DNA from: Aralia elata
Taxonomy: Eukaryota > Streptophyta > Magnoliopsida > Apiales > Araliaceae
NCBI GenBank assembly: GCA_034770075.1
Contig: CM068385.1
Span: 54,878,746-54,942,745 of the forward strand
Direction of reading: 5' to 3'
Length of the DNA stretch: 64,000 nucleotides
Shown here piece by piece: positions 10,277 to 21,837 of the stretch (within the stretch, counting starts at the first letter, position 1; the number at the start of each line of letters is the position of its first letter). The notes beneath the pieces were generated by a model. It was not told where the DNA came from. It searched no databases and saw only the letters and a list, made by a program, of their open reading frames with translations. The position numbers and the translations under genes are program-made.

Positions 10277-12135
10277 ATGCACACACGCTCATCCAACTCA
10301 GAATTGACACCAGCTCAGGATAATATTGACGGAAGAGGTTGGAAAGCAAGAGTGCGTAGGAATTTACAAGCACAGTTAGAAAGTTAGAAAGAACTATTCC
10401 GAAGATGGCGGAGGAACAGAGAATTGAGCAAAGAGAGGAACATAAAGCTTTGAGGGACTATTCCATGCCAAACATCACGGGATTGCAGTCTAGCATAGTC
10501 AGACCGGAAATAGCAGCAAATACCTTTGAGATTAAACCAGGAACCATTCAAATGGTGCAGAATTCGGTCCAGTTTGGGGGTGCTGCTACAGACAATCCTA
10601 ATGAGCATCTTTTGAGTTTCATTGAAATTTGTGATACATTCAGATACAACGGGGTGACGGAGGATGCCATTCGACTAAGACTGTTTCCATTTTCATTAAG
10701 GGATAGAGTAAGAAGTTGGCTCCATTCTTTGCCTGCAGGATCAATTACTACATGGGAGGACCTAGCACAAAAATTTCTAGCCAAGTTTTTCCCAATGGCT
10801 AAAACTGCAAAACTAAGGACAGCAATTTCTCAATTTGAGCAACAACAGGGTGAGTCCTTATACGAGACTTGGGATAGGTACAAGGAGATGCTAAGAAAGT
10901 GTCCACACCATGGGATGCTAGATTGGATGGTGATCAACACATTTTATAATGGATTGGGATGGCAATCTAGGCAGATGGTAGATGCAGCTGCGGGTGGAGC
11001 TTTAGGGGCAAAGAGCTATGACGAGGCTTATAACCTTATTGAGACTATGGCAGCAAATGATTTTCAAAATCCTACAGCCAGAACGTCACAGGCCAGAGTA
11101 GCAGGTGTGTTGGAAGTGGATGCTATTACTCAGTTGTCAGCACAGATGGCGGCTATGGCGAAGAAAATAGATTCGTTGTCGGAAAGCAAAGCCAAGGCAG
11201 TTGCCTTCGTATGTGAGATATGTGCGGGGTCACACTCAACAGATCAATGTGCTATCAACTCGGAGTCGGTGCAGTATGTGAACACTTACAAGAAAGACCA
11301 AGGTCAGTTTCAGAACACATACCACCCCAACAACCGCAATCATCCAAACTTTAGTTGGTCAAACAACCAAGGAAATCAGCAGCAGCAATTTCAGCAGAAT
11401 AATCAGTTCCAACCGGCGCAGCAACAGTTCTCTTCACGACCACCTTTTCCACCAGGATATTCTCAACAACAACATCCTACTCCATATGCACCTCCGCAGG
11501 AAAAGAAATCAGAAATGGAGGAGATGATGTTAAAGTACATGGCAAATACAGAGGTGATTATCAAAAGCCAGGCAGTGACTATTAAAAATCTGGAAGCTCA
11601 GATGGGACAAATGGTGACTATGCTTAACAGCAGGCCCCAGGGTTCATTGCCAAGTGACACAGAGGCAAATCCACGGAGAGAAGGTAAGGAACAGTGTCAG
11701 GCCATTACACTCAGATCGGGAAAGCATTATTCAGGAAAGGTACCAGATTCCGCAGCATCCAGTTTACAAGGGGATGACACTGGGGTAGAAACTGAGACAG
11801 AAATTGAAGCAGAAAAGAAAGAGAAGAAAGATGAGTCCGAGTCGCAACAAGTGGAGAAGGAGAAAGCTAGTTCAAATAAGAAGCCCGTTAATACAGAATC
11901 ACAAGTTCACCCGCGAGTTCCATATCCGCAAAGATTGAATAAGCAGAGGGATGATAAACAGTTCAGAAAGTTTTTGGAGGTTTTTAAGAAACTGCAGATC
12001 AACATACCTTTCGCGGAGGCATTGGAACAAATGCCAAGTTATGCAAAGTTTATGAAGGGTATACTGTCAAGGAAGAGAAGGTTAGACGAGTTTGAGACAG
12101 TGGCCTTGACAGAGGAATGCAGTGCAGTGCTTTAA
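10277..12135 (+). CDS. gag: Athila-1 Gag
   Basis: The structural protein that forms the virus-like particle and binds element RNA. A 576-residue frame is open from ATG 10405 to the stop at 12133-12135. The family start is probably ATG 10277 (Met-His-Thr-Arg-Ser, like Athila-2's Met-Gln-Thr-Arg-Ser), but an 8-bp tandem duplication of GTTAGAAA at 10375-10390 shifts that start out of frame. From 10405: the retrotransposon Gag core spans residues ~65-190 (Trp-rich, 'SWLHSLPAGSITTWEDLAQ'), a zinc knuckle variant C270-x2-C273-x3-H277-x4-C282, then a Gln/Asn/Pro-rich linker and a charged C-terminus. The stop at 12133 is in frame with the protease that follows, so gag and pol were one frame. Domain content is certain; activity is doubtful. 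Confidence 0.88.
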
Positions 12136-13890
12136 CGTAAATTACCTCCAAAGCTGAAAGATCCGGGCAGTTTCACAATTCCATGCACGATCGGAAAGAT
12201 GAGCTTCGATAAATGTTTGTGTGATCTTGGGGCAAGTATCAACTTGATGCCGTTGTCAGTATTCAGTCAGTTGGGATTGCCGGAACCAAGACCAACAAAT
12301 ATATCTCTGCAGTTAGCTGATAGATCTATCACATATCCCCGGGGGATAGTGGAAGACGTACTAGTGAAAGTGGACAAATTTATCTTTCCGGCGGACTTCA
12401 TCATTCTGGATTATGAAGAGGACAAAAATATACCAATCATACTAGGAAGACCATTCCTAGCCACTGGGAGGACTTTGATAGACGTGCAGAAAGGGGAGCT
12501 TACAATGCGTGTACATGACCAGGAGGTGACGTTTAACGTTTTCAAAGCAATGAAGCTTCCAACCGATGAAGAAGAATGCTTCAGAGTAGATTTGGTGGAT
12601 AGTATAGTGCATGATGAAGTTGGAAGTTTGTTGGGATATGAACCACTGCAGCGAGTGATTGCTGAAAATTCAGATTTGGAGGATGAAGAATGTGCTGAAC
12701 TTGTGCAATATCTGAATACCACCCCCAAATTCGGAAAATTCAGAACACCTATCGAGCCACTTACGAAAGCGGGAGAGACATCAGTAAAGTTGAAACCATC
12801 TCTTGAGATACCTCCTGAACTTGAACTTAAACCACTTCCAGAACATCTCAGGTACGCATTTTTAAATAAAGATTCAAAGCTACCTGTGATTATTTCTTCT
12901 GCACTAACATCTTTTCAGGAGGAAAAACTGCTACGAGTGCTTAGAGAGTTTAAATCAGCTATTGGATGGACCATAGCCGATATCAAGGGGATAAGCCCGT
13001 CTTTTTGCATGCATAAGATCTTATTGGAAGATGGTAGCAAGCCGACAGTTGAACAGCAAAGAAGGCTCAATCCTATAATGAAAGAAGTGGTTAAGAAGGA
13101 GATACTGAAATGGCTGGATGCGGGAATAATCTACCCTATCTCGGATAGTGCATGGGTGAGCCCTGTGCAGTGCGTACCAAAGAAGGGTGGAATGACCGTG
13201 GTCACTAATGAGAATAACGAGCTGATCCCAACGCGAACCGTAACAGGGTGGAGAATTTGCATGGACTACCGAAAACTTAACAAAGCTACAAGGAAGGACC
13301 ATTTTCCACTTCCGTTTATCGATCAGATGTTGGACCGACTGGTGGGTCATGAGTACTATTGCCTTCTGGATGGGTATTCAGGCTACAATCAGATTACGAT
13401 AGCTCCAGAAGACCAGGAAAAAACTACGTTTACATGTCCATACGGCACTTTTGCCTTTAGAAGAATGTCTTTCGGGTTGTGCAATGCTCCAGCCACTTTT
13501 CAGAGATGTATGACAGCGATTTTTTCAGACATGGTCGAACAGAATGTTGAGGTATTTATGGATGACTTTTCGGTATTTGGTGATTCTTTCGATCTATGTC
13601 TTGAAAATTTGGTAATGGTTTTAAAGAGATGTGTTGAAACAAATTTAGTATTGAATTGGGAGAATTGCCATTTTATGGTACAAGAAGGAGTCATAATGGG
13701 ACACAAAGTGTCGAAGAATGGCATTGAGGTGGACAGGGCAAAGCTGGAAACGATTGAGAATTTACCTCCACCCACGTCAGTAAGAGGTGTCCGTAGTTTT
13801 CTTGGTCATGCAGGTTTCTACCGTAGATTCATCAAGGACTTCTCCAAGATAACTAAACCATTGTGCAGTTTATTGGAGAAGGATGCATAG
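12136..13890 (+). pseudogene. pol: Athila-1 Pol part 1: protease and reverse transcriptase
   Basis: Same frame as gag, between two in-frame stops (12133-12135 and 13888-13890). The aspartic protease has Asp-Leu-Gly-Ala-Ser at residues 9-13 counted from the Met at 12199, the usual Athila form of DS/TGA. Reverse transcriptase follows, with the Leu-Asp-Gly-Tyr-Ser palm motif near residue 390 and the catalytic Phe-Met-Asp-Asp at 13555-13566 (residues 453-456). The Met at 12199 is not a true start. The protein would copy element RNA into cDNA in cytoplasmic particles. The two stops make it non-functional unless read through, though all visible catalytic residues are kept. Confidence 0.9.
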
Positions 13891-15720
13891 TTTAATTTTA
13901 ATGAGGCTTGCATGAGGGCATTTGAGCATTTAAAGAATAAGTTAACATCAGCACCAGTTATCACAACACCAGATTGGGCGTTGCCGTTTGAGCTGATGTG
14001 TGATGCCAGTGATTACGCAGTGGGGGCTGTTTTGGGGCAACGGAAGGAGAAGATGTTTCATGTGATATACTATGCCAGCAAGACCCTTACTGATGCACAG
14101 TTAAACTACACCACCACAGAGAAAGAGTTATTGGCAGTGGTGTATGCCTTTGATAAATTTAGGGCATATCTGATAGGCACAAAGGTAATAGTGTATACGG
14201 ATCACTCGGCAATTCGACACTTAGTGGCGAAGAAGGATGCAAAGCCCAGGTTGATCAGGTGGATATTGCTGTTGCAAGAATTTGATTTGGAGATCAAGGA
14301 TAGGAAAGGTACCGAAAACCAAGTAGCAGACCACTTATCTCGACTAGAGCAGCCGGAAAGGGAGATCGAAGACAAAGTTGAAATCAATGAATCTTTTCCG
14401 GATGAGCAGTTATTTGTGGTGCAAGGGGAAGTGCCATGGTTTACGGATTACGCAAATTATTTGGTGAGTAAGATGTTACCTTCTGACTTGGTGGGGCACC
14501 AAAAGAAAAAGTTCTTGCACGATGTTAAATGGTATATATGGGATGATCCGTACTTGTTTAAACAATGTGCGGATCAAATGATAAGAAGGTGTATCCCATA
14601 TAGTGAGACCGAAGGGATTTTACATGATTGCCATTCTTCTGTGTATGGAGGACATTATGGCGGGGAGAGAACAGCGGCTAGAGTACTTCAAGCAGGATTC
14701 TACTGGCCGACAATCTTTAAAGATGCATACAGTTTTGTTCAGCGGTGTGATAGATGTCAGAGAATTGGTAATATTTCAAAGAGGAATGAAATGCCTTTGA
14801 ACACAATCCTTGAAGTCGAAGTTTTCGACGTTTGGGGGATTGATTTCATGGGCCCTTTCGTGTCTTCGTGCGGTAATCTCTACATCTTGTTAGCCGTTGA
14901 CTATGTGTCTAAATGGGTAGAAGTGGCAACACTCCCGACAAATGATGCCAAGGTAGTCCTAAAGTTTTTGCATCGAAGTATTTTCACTAGATTTGGGACT
15001 CTTAGGGCCATTATTAGCGATGAAGGTAGTCATTTCTGCAATAGGCAGTTCACAGCGTTGCTGGCCAAGTATGGGGTAAATCATCGTATAGCTACAGCTT
15101 ATCACCCCCAGACGAACGGACAGGCTGAAGTATCCAATCGAGAAGTAAAAAGAATCCTCGAAAAAATTGTGAATCCGACAAGGAAGGATTGGTCCTTGAA
15201 ACTGGATGATGCTGTGTGGGCCTATCGGACTGCTTACAAAACTCCGTTGGGCATGTCACCATTTCAGCTTGTTTATGGAAAAGCTTGTCATATTCCTATG
15301 GAGCTCGAGCACAAGGCATATTGGGCAATTCGTAAATTGAACTTTGATTCAACAGCTGCAGGGGAAAAACGACTACTTCAAATCAATGAGTTGGAAGAAT
15401 TTCGATTACGGGCATATGAAAACTCGAAGCTGTACAAGGAGAAGGTGAAGAAATGGCATGATCGTAAGATCATAGAAAGAACATTTGAACCGGGTCAAAG
15501 GGTTTTACTTTTCAACTCCAGACTCAAACTTTGTCCCGGGAAGCTGAAATCAAGATGGTCAGGACCATTCACAGTGAAGACGGTTTTTCCACATGGCGCG
15601 ATTGAAGTATACGACAAATTGCCGGATCAATCGTTCAAAGTGAATGGACAGAAGTTGAAGCATTACTTTGGGGATGAGGTGGACAGACAAAAAGTCACCT
15701 TAGTCCTTTCTACAACATGA
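13891..15720 (+). pseudogene. pol: Athila-1 Pol part 2: RNase H and integrase
   Basis: Continuation of the same frame after the stop at 13888-13890; 602 codons open from Met 13912. RNase H: Asp31, Glu70 and Asp97 in the expected D-E-D order. Integrase: an HHCC zinc finger (His...His, then Cys-Asp-Arg-Cys) at ~residues 238-286, and catalytic Asp311, Asp370 and Glu406 with 35 residues between the last two (DD35E). The C-terminal part ends at 15720 with no chromodomain, as expected for Athila. Only upstream stops separate it from RT, so it looks recently inactivated. Confidence 0.9.
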
Positions 15721-15764
15721 TCTTCAGAGGAAGTCGAGCTAATTGACTATAACTTAGCGCTACC

Positions 15765-15778
15765 TGGGAGGCAACCCA
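15765..15778 (+). promoter_or_regulatory. Conserved box after pol (TGGGAGGCAACCCA)
   Basis: The identical 14-mer lies at the corresponding place in Athila-2 although the flanks have diverged and Athila-2 lost RT to INT. Its ends (TGGG/CCCA) form a short inverted repeat. Role unknown. Confidence 0.6.
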
Positions 15779-15959
15779 GCGGTTTAATTTTGTGTTTTTC
15801 TTTTGTTTAGTTAATTTATTATTTTTATTTTTTATTTTTTATTTTTTTTTTAGGACTAACTTGGATGTTTGGGGTATTTTGTACTTGTAGCATGTAGAAG
15901 CTTGATATGGACAACATTTGCTTAAGTATGGGAAGAAACAAGTCATCAAGCACAAATCC

Positions 15960-16190
15960 AGCGCCCCCGCGCCTAATGCAGAACAGCATAACAAGTTATG
16001 GCGCCTCGGCTCTATAATACTAAGAAGTATAGCGCCCCGGTGCTATGGTTCACTCATAGGTACTGTTTATGGCGCCCCGGCGCTATAAAACAAAGGAGTA
16101 TAGCGCCCCGGCTCTAAAGTCAATACCCAGGTACTGTTTATGGCGCCCCGGCGCGGAAGGTAAGCAAAATATGGCGCCCCGGCGCTATAA
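15960..16190. repeat. Six GC-rich palindromic motifs in Athila-1 spacer
   Basis: Variants of TGGCGCCCCGGCGCTATA occur near 15999, 16029, 16070, 16101, 16142 and 16173, with spacings alternating around 30-40 bp. The reverse complement of the same core (GGCGCCGGGGCGC) occurs twice in each LTR. An apparent 70-codon ORF here is only the repeat in one frame. Confidence 0.9.
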
Positions 16191-16411
16191 TCGGCATTTT
16201 AAAAAAAATAGGGCTTCCAGCCCTAAACAAGTACCGCACAACAGCAGCCTTTATTCTTGTTTCTTCACTTTTCTTCCATAAATCTCAATCTCTCCCACAA
16301 ATTTTTGTTCCCAAGTAGTTACTTGCACACGAGCCATTTTGCTAGCACGGATTTAGGGTCTGGATTAAGCACTATCTCCCTACTTTTTCTCTTTTTCAAC
16401 GGTACATCAAG

Positions 16412-17017
16412 GTAAGTTTATTTTGTTGATTAAAATTGAGTTAGTTATGCAAGGTATGAGGCTAAATTATCAATGAATCTTGTTTGTTTGATATGATACC
16501 TTTTTTGGGAGTGACTTAACTATGATTGGGTGTCATGCTTGCACTTATTGAAGTATCGCATGTTGAAATTTTCATGTCGTCCACTAGGTGTTTGATAATA
16601 TGCTTGTGTGAATGTTTTTGGGGGTAATGTGCAATTACATGCTTGATGGCTCATGTTACATAGTTAACGTGCATATGATTAGATTGCTTATGCAGTGCAT
16701 TGCCACACTCGTTTTGGGAAACCCTCATGATGTTAGTCTACAATTGAGTTTATAATTGGCATCATGGTATCTGCGCACTAGGGTATAATTTTCACTGTTG
16801 GGTATTGTCATTATTTTCTCGTTTGGTTCTTGTAGCAATTATGGGCATGATGACACTTATGTGGCTTGAATCACTATGAAATTGCTATAGACCTTACGTT
16901 TGGGGGTTTCCGCTATGCACTTGTTATATGATCATTGCACTAGTTCTTAGTCGACTATCTTGTTGTGCAATTATTTTATGGTACAATGGACTGAATTACG
17001 CTATTTCTTGTTTTTAG
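16412..17017 (+). other. Candidate intron upstream of Athila-1 post-pol ORF
   Basis: Donor CAAG|GTAAGT (GT at 16412) and T-rich acceptor CTTGTTTTTAG|G ending at 17017, seven bases before the ATG at 17024. The 606 bp between are T-rich with no open frame. Consensus match only; no transcript evidence. Confidence 0.45.
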
Positions 17018-17023
17018 GTAACT

Positions 17024-18214
17024 ATGGCATCCAAAAGACAACGTGGGGAAGGATCTACTTCTACTCCAACTAAAACCTTTGACAAGAAGAGATTTGCTAG
17101 TGCAGAAGCACAAGATCGATATCTTAAATTCGCACAGCGGCCATTAGTTCCAGAACGGGGGTTGCAACCAACTGCACAAGATGGCGAGATGGCTTTAATG
17201 ATTGCTGAGCGTCGATGGGGTTTGTTCACGGCACAACCGGATTCCGCAGTTATAGCCGTGGTAAAGGAATTTTATGCGCATGTTAAGGACCGTGACGGGT
17301 TTACAGTGCGAATGCGAGGAAAGACTGTGAATTTTGATTGCCGGGAGATTAATCACATCTATGACTTGGCAGATTCGGGTTCTCAAAATGACTACACAGC
17401 TTTTGTGCGTAATGGACCTGACTATGATCAGATAATTCAAGAGTTGTGTCAGCCGGGTATAACATGGAAAGCTCGTGGGCGCGGTAGCATGAACTTTCCG
17501 CAATCCAGGCTCAGTTAGTATGGAAAGGCGTGGTATGCTTTCTTATGCGCTAAACTAATGTCGTCTACTCACGTGAGCGATGCGACAAGGGAAAGAGCCG
17601 TGCTTTTGTATTGTTTGGTGACTGGGAAGACCATGAACGTTAGCCTTATTATTAGGAATTCCATTATCCGTGTTGCAGAGGGTGGTACCACTGGTGGGTT
17701 ACCACATCCCTCTCTTATTTGTGCTCTATGTACACGGGCGGGGGTCAAATGGAAGGATGATGAGATGATGCAGCCGCCTATGCCTGTTCTGGACCACAAG
17801 ATGATTATACGCTACACCGTTAAATGGACAGGAGGTACAAGTCACCCACGTGGGTTAGGGTTTATAGTTTCACAGCCAGATCCTGCAGCTCAGCCAGCAC
17901 CTAACCCTGCATCATCTAGTTCTTATACTGCACCGCCTCATTTTGAAGTTCCTTTTGAGGTCCAACGTGAGATTGATCGGTGGTTCTACAATATCGAAGC
18001 CCAAAATGTTCGTTTGGCTGAGCGACAAGATACCATGTACGAGTATAATGTCTCCTTCAACACTTCCATGGTCAATATGTTTGCTCGGCTAAATCCTTCG
18101 GTTGATTCCAGTCAGTTCCCGTCTGCACCTATTTTACCTGTGTTCCCTCCGTCTGATTTGGAGCGCAGTGATGATGAGGATCAGAATGATGACGAGGTCC
18201 CTCCTGCAGTGTAG
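17024..18214 (+). pseudogene. Athila-1 post-pol ('env-like') ORF
   Basis: One frame with a single in-frame stop at 17516-17518 (164 codons before, then open to 18214). The N-terminus is basic (Met-Ala-Ser-Lys-Arg-Gln-Arg). A conserved core with 'PLVPERGL' and, after the stop, 'GGLPHPSLICALC' matches Athila-2 (51078 and 50550, minus). The tail is acidic (Asp/Glu-rich). From memory, related plant proteins are often labelled 'putative plant transposon protein'. No signal peptide or membrane helix is visible, so an envelope role is not supported. Function unknown. Confidence 0.75.
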
Positions 18215-19330
18215 TTTGTTCAGGGAAGTCCCCCATTCTTCGTTTTTGTTTATGCTTTTCAATGAGGGCATTGATTTACTTAAGTTTGGGGGTTGTTTTA
18301 TGTTGTTTTATGTTTGACTTGTTGGTAGTTAATGCATATAGGGTAGGTGCACGTTGTTATTGATGCATTTATTTATGTTTCGTATACTTATGTTTGCATG
18401 ACATTGATAGATTAGGATTGCATTTTAGGTTGTGTTGGGCATTTAGCTGCATGAATCGAGCGATAAATGATGTAGTCCTTTAATTTTGGGCCAATGATGA
18501 GAATTGTTTGATAATTTGAGATTCACTTAGAGTTAAAAGCTGATAGAAGTGATGATGTAACCAGTGAGTTAATTTGGCTAGTTTAATACTCATGTTAGCA
18601 ATCTTAAAAATTGATCTAATGGTTAATCTAATTCAAATCCTTACATACTCTATTTCTGGTAAGAACTTTGGGAATAATGTGATGAAATCGGTGAATCCTC
18701 TTTGAAGGCTAGTGTAAGCAATGACCTAAGTTTGGGGGAGTCCAGGGATAAAAAAAATGGAAATTTTTGAACTTTTCCCGATTAAAGAATGGAACATGTT
18801 GTGGATTGAGATGGAGCGTAAAACGCACTCATTCATAAACACATGTAACGAGATGGAGCGTAAAACGCACTCGTTCAAAAGAAAGTGAGATGGAGCATAA
18901 AATGCACTCACTAAAAAGTTAAAAAAAACTGGGGAAGGATCGAAAAAAAAAAGATTTAAATGTGGTAAATAAACCTTGGTGACGATCCTGTGCTTAGAAA
19001 TTGCTTGCAGTAGGTAGATTGGTCGTGTTCACTGGTTGAGTTAAGTAAAACTGGAGTTCTTTCTAAGAAATTGATTAAGTTTGTGATTTGAGTTAAGATT
19101 GACTGAAGTTGTTGGTTCACACATAACATGGGTGTTGACAAGTGAGATTTGGCTAACTGGTTTATGTCGGAACTCTTGCATTAGTTGAATACTCTATTTG
19201 AATAGTGGTATTATCTTTGAGGCCAAAGTTGGACATTGCATTATTTGTTGTTTGATTTGGATTCGTGTAGTACGGTGATTTGAGTATTGCATTACTTGGG
19301 GACAAGCAATTGGTTAAGTTTGGGGGTATT
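18215..19330 (+). other. 3' UTR and polypurine tract of Athila-1
   Basis: No gene. AAGTTTGGGGG-type tracts lie at ~18279, ~18728 and 19316-19330; the last abuts the 3' LTR and is the expected plus-strand primer. Three copies of GAGATGGAGCGTAAAACGCA (spaced ~40 bp) lie at ~18808-18915, each with a GCGT-AAA-ACGC hairpin. Confidence 0.75.
18808..18915 (+). repeat. Hairpin repeat GGAGCGTAAAACGCAC, three copies
   Basis: Three degenerate tandem copies within the Athila-1 3' UTR. One copy is kept in the Athila-2 3' tail (~583-595, minus strand). Confidence 0.8.
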
Positions 19331-20655
19331 TGATGAGTGGGTTTTATACCTACGAATCTAGTGCTTTTGAGCTTAATTTATTGCTATCTTTGAGTGTTTT
19401 TATTATCATTTTATTCGTTTTTGTGTTTATGTTATGCAGGAGGGAATTGAAAGAGTAACAAGGTCAATCCAGGTGTTTGGGAACTAATCTTGAAGCTAGG
19501 GGCATCTTGGTAATTTTGGATATGGCGCCGGGGCGCTATAAATGAATTGGATATGGCGCCGGGGCGCCAAAGGTAGTTTAGGTGCGGCAGTTTGTCTACT
19601 AGAAGCAGAGTTGGATACGGAAAAGGACTGAAAATGCTTATCTTATGTAATTAGGGCAACATTAGGAGAGGGGGTTTTTATTTATTGTTATTATTCTACT
19701 TTTCTAGAGAGAATATTAGAGATTTGGGGTGTGGATTACTTTTGTTCAAGCATTGGATTTTTATGTGGATTGAACTTTACTTTGGAATTTTATTCACAAT
19801 TGGGTTTGATCAATCTTCTTCTTCTTTATTCAATTGTTTGTTAATTTACCATGTGTAGATTTGATCCCATAATGGCTTTTGGTTCAGACATGAACTAATC
19901 TCCATTATGGGATTTTAACGGATTTTAATATGTAGTTTAATTACAGACTTGATTGCTAGATTGATTTATTTATCATAAGGAATTTCTATCATGATTGTTT
20001 TGCATGTATGAATGCTTGATCACCATTCGATTTCAGTACTTGCATGGAATTGAAAAATAACATATAAGTATGGATTGTAATCATGATAGCTTGCGAATAT
20101 GAGGCTTAATTGGTTAGCTTAATATTTTGTGAATCAGATAGAAATATAGTGTTTCACCGTAAGAGTCAAAATAAGGACTTGTGCTTAAAATCAATATAAT
20201 TGCAATTTCACATAGAAATATAGTGATTTTGGTTATAGTGGTGATTACATGTTGTCTATCAAGTATGGATATTATGTAAGTAGGTCATAATGCATTGACA
20301 AATGATTATGTCTATTTTAGTGTCCTTGGCTATTTTTCTGTGATATGTGAATCTTATAGCTTGATAGTGGTAATTAGATGAACTATTAGATGAAGTTAGG
20401 ATCCCATTAATTCCAGGCTTGATATATTTTGTTAGTATTTGCATAGTTAGTTATTAATTGATATAGGAATAATTTTGTCACCAAAAGTAAGTCATTAGTT
20501 TAAGCAAATAAGTATGGTGATAAGAGCTGATGCATAGTGATTTAATTTAATCCTGTCTTTGTGGGACGACACTCTACTTCCTCTATATTACTTGTTGACC
20601 ACGTATACTTGCGTGAGTTAGAGCTCTTTTATTTAAGACTTAAAAAGAGGCAACA
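19331..20655 (+). repeat. 3' LTR of Athila-1
   Basis: Begins TGATGAGTGGG after the polypurine tract and ends GGCAACA, followed by GAGAG and the resumed D ORF1. About 99.4% identical to the 5' LTR by eye. Its two GGCGCCGGGGCGC motifs (from 19524) are unmutated. Confidence 0.92.
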
Positions 20656-20660
20656 GAGAG

Positions 20661-21324
20661 GACTACTTGATGGATTTGGTAGAGCCTGTTATGGGCGGTG
20701 TGTGGATATTCCGGTAGTCAGGACAGTGAAGACTTGCTCGGGGATTATGTCGATCGCATAATGGAGCAGGAGCAGACTATCGAGTAGCAGAATGCTCGTA
20801 TTACACACTTAGAAGAGGAGAATTTTGTCCATCAGGAGATGGAAGATCAGTATAAGGCAGTGGCATATTCACTACAGTTCCAGGTAGCTGAGCTGAAGGC
20901 TCAGATTCAGCAGTTAGGGAGTGCTACACCCCAGTTGAGCCACACAATGCAACGGCTGATGTTACAAAACAGTCAGATGAGGCAGGCATTAGAGCAGTTG
21001 GATGCCAAAGAGGTGTAGCTACAGTCAGCACTACAGGCTGCCAGAGCTGAGAGAGACTTAGAGCGGGCAGATAGGATTCGAGTACAGGAGTTCTGGGTTC
21101 GCGCAGCCACAAGGGTGGATGTGCTGGAGGGAAAGGTTCGAGATGGATCCGCTAGGATCGATACCTTAGAGTATGCTATATATACTACAGTGGCTAGACT
21201 GCAGGACCGAGTCAGAAGATATCCTCTGGAAGAGGGCAGTAGTCGGCGCATGATCAGACACCGAGTGGTTGATCGATTGGCTCGACAGGCACTCCGTCGG
21301 GCAGTTCACTGTAACGAGCATTGA
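20661..21324 (+). pseudogene. Extra ORF1 of element D, C-terminal part
   Basis: Continues 8670-8804 after Athila-1. Stops occur within it (e.g. at ~20786 and in the codon after 'DAKEV' near 21016), so it is decayed. It is rich in Glu, Gln and Leu heptad-like spacing (coiled coil) over ~20760-21180. Its last ~50 residues match the C-termini of B1 and B2 ORF1: 'Arg-Ile-Asp-x-Leu-Glu-Tyr', then 'Gln-Asp-Arg-Val-x3-Pro', an Arg-rich helix, 'Arg-Arg-Ala-Val', stop at 21322-21324. Role unknown; it lies between PBS and gag. Confidence 0.75.
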
Positions 21325-21698
21325 TTGTTAGTGCAGTAACCTTGTGTTTACTTGGTCGTGGTAGTAGTCCCACGTTTGTTTAATAAGGACATATTTGTGT
21401 TCAAAATCCTGATGCCTTGTTGTAAGCTCAGAATGGTAGTCAACCCCAACTTTTGTTCTGATAGAGGGTGTAGGTAGTAGTAAATCCTCACCTTTTGCTT
21501 AATAGAGGATAGTTAGCAGTAGGCAGTTATTGGGTCAGTCTGTATTAAACATTGGTATATGAATATAAATGCAGTTATTTCTTATGAATCAAATGTGTTA
21601 ATAGATGTTTTTACTGTTAAATGTTGACTTAACCGGCATAGTGCGAAAAGTGTATCATAATAAGCGAATGTCTAAGACTTGCTCTTTAGCAGATTATA
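21325..21698 (+). other. ORF1-gag spacer of element D
   Basis: A 374-bp AT-rich spacer without a gene; similar spacers separate ORF1 and gag in B1 (~290 bp) and B2 (~300 bp). Confidence 0.6.
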
Positions 21699-21837
21699 AT
21701 GCCAAGAGGTAGACCCCGCAATCAATGTGTCGCTGAGCCGGAAAGTGAGGTTGGAGATCAACCTGACCCCATGAGAGTATTCGCTGGACTGCTGGCCGAG
21801 GTTATGCATGCTAGACCCCCGCCAGCAGCACGTCAAC
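21699..21837 (+). pseudogene. gag: Element D Gag, N-terminus, split by solo LTR
   Basis: Starts Met-Pro-Arg-Gly-Arg-Pro-Arg, parallel to the Met-Pro-Pro-Arg-Arg starts of B1 and B2 gag. It is interrupted after TCAAC (21833-21837) by the Athila-type solo LTR and resumes in the same frame at 23734. Confidence 0.8.

Larger units (their letters stand above)
15721..17023 (+). other. Athila-1 pol to post-pol ORF spacer
   Basis: No gene. It holds the box TGGGAGGCAACCCA at 15765-15778 (also in Athila-2, 51982-51995 minus), a T-rich tract (15785-15852), a cluster of GC palindromes (15960-16190), and a candidate intron 16412-17017 directly before the post-pol ORF. Confidence 0.75.
8805..20655 (+). mobile_element. 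Athila-1, nearly complete Athila-type retrotransposon
   Basis: An 11.85-kb element with 1325-bp LTRs (8805-10129 and 19331-20655) starting TGATGAGTGGG and ending GGCAACA, PBS 10137, gag-pol 10277-15720, post-pol ORF 17024-18214, and a polypurine tract before the 3' LTR. Target site: GGGAG at 8800-8804 and GAGAG at 20656-20660 (one mismatch). The two LTRs show about eight differences by eye (~0.6%), so the insertion is recent. It interrupts ORF1 of element D. Confidence 0.9.

Noticed and set aside
16069..16281. 70-residue ORF in GC repeats
   Set aside because: Open only because the repeat spacing keeps the frame; product is the repeat itself.
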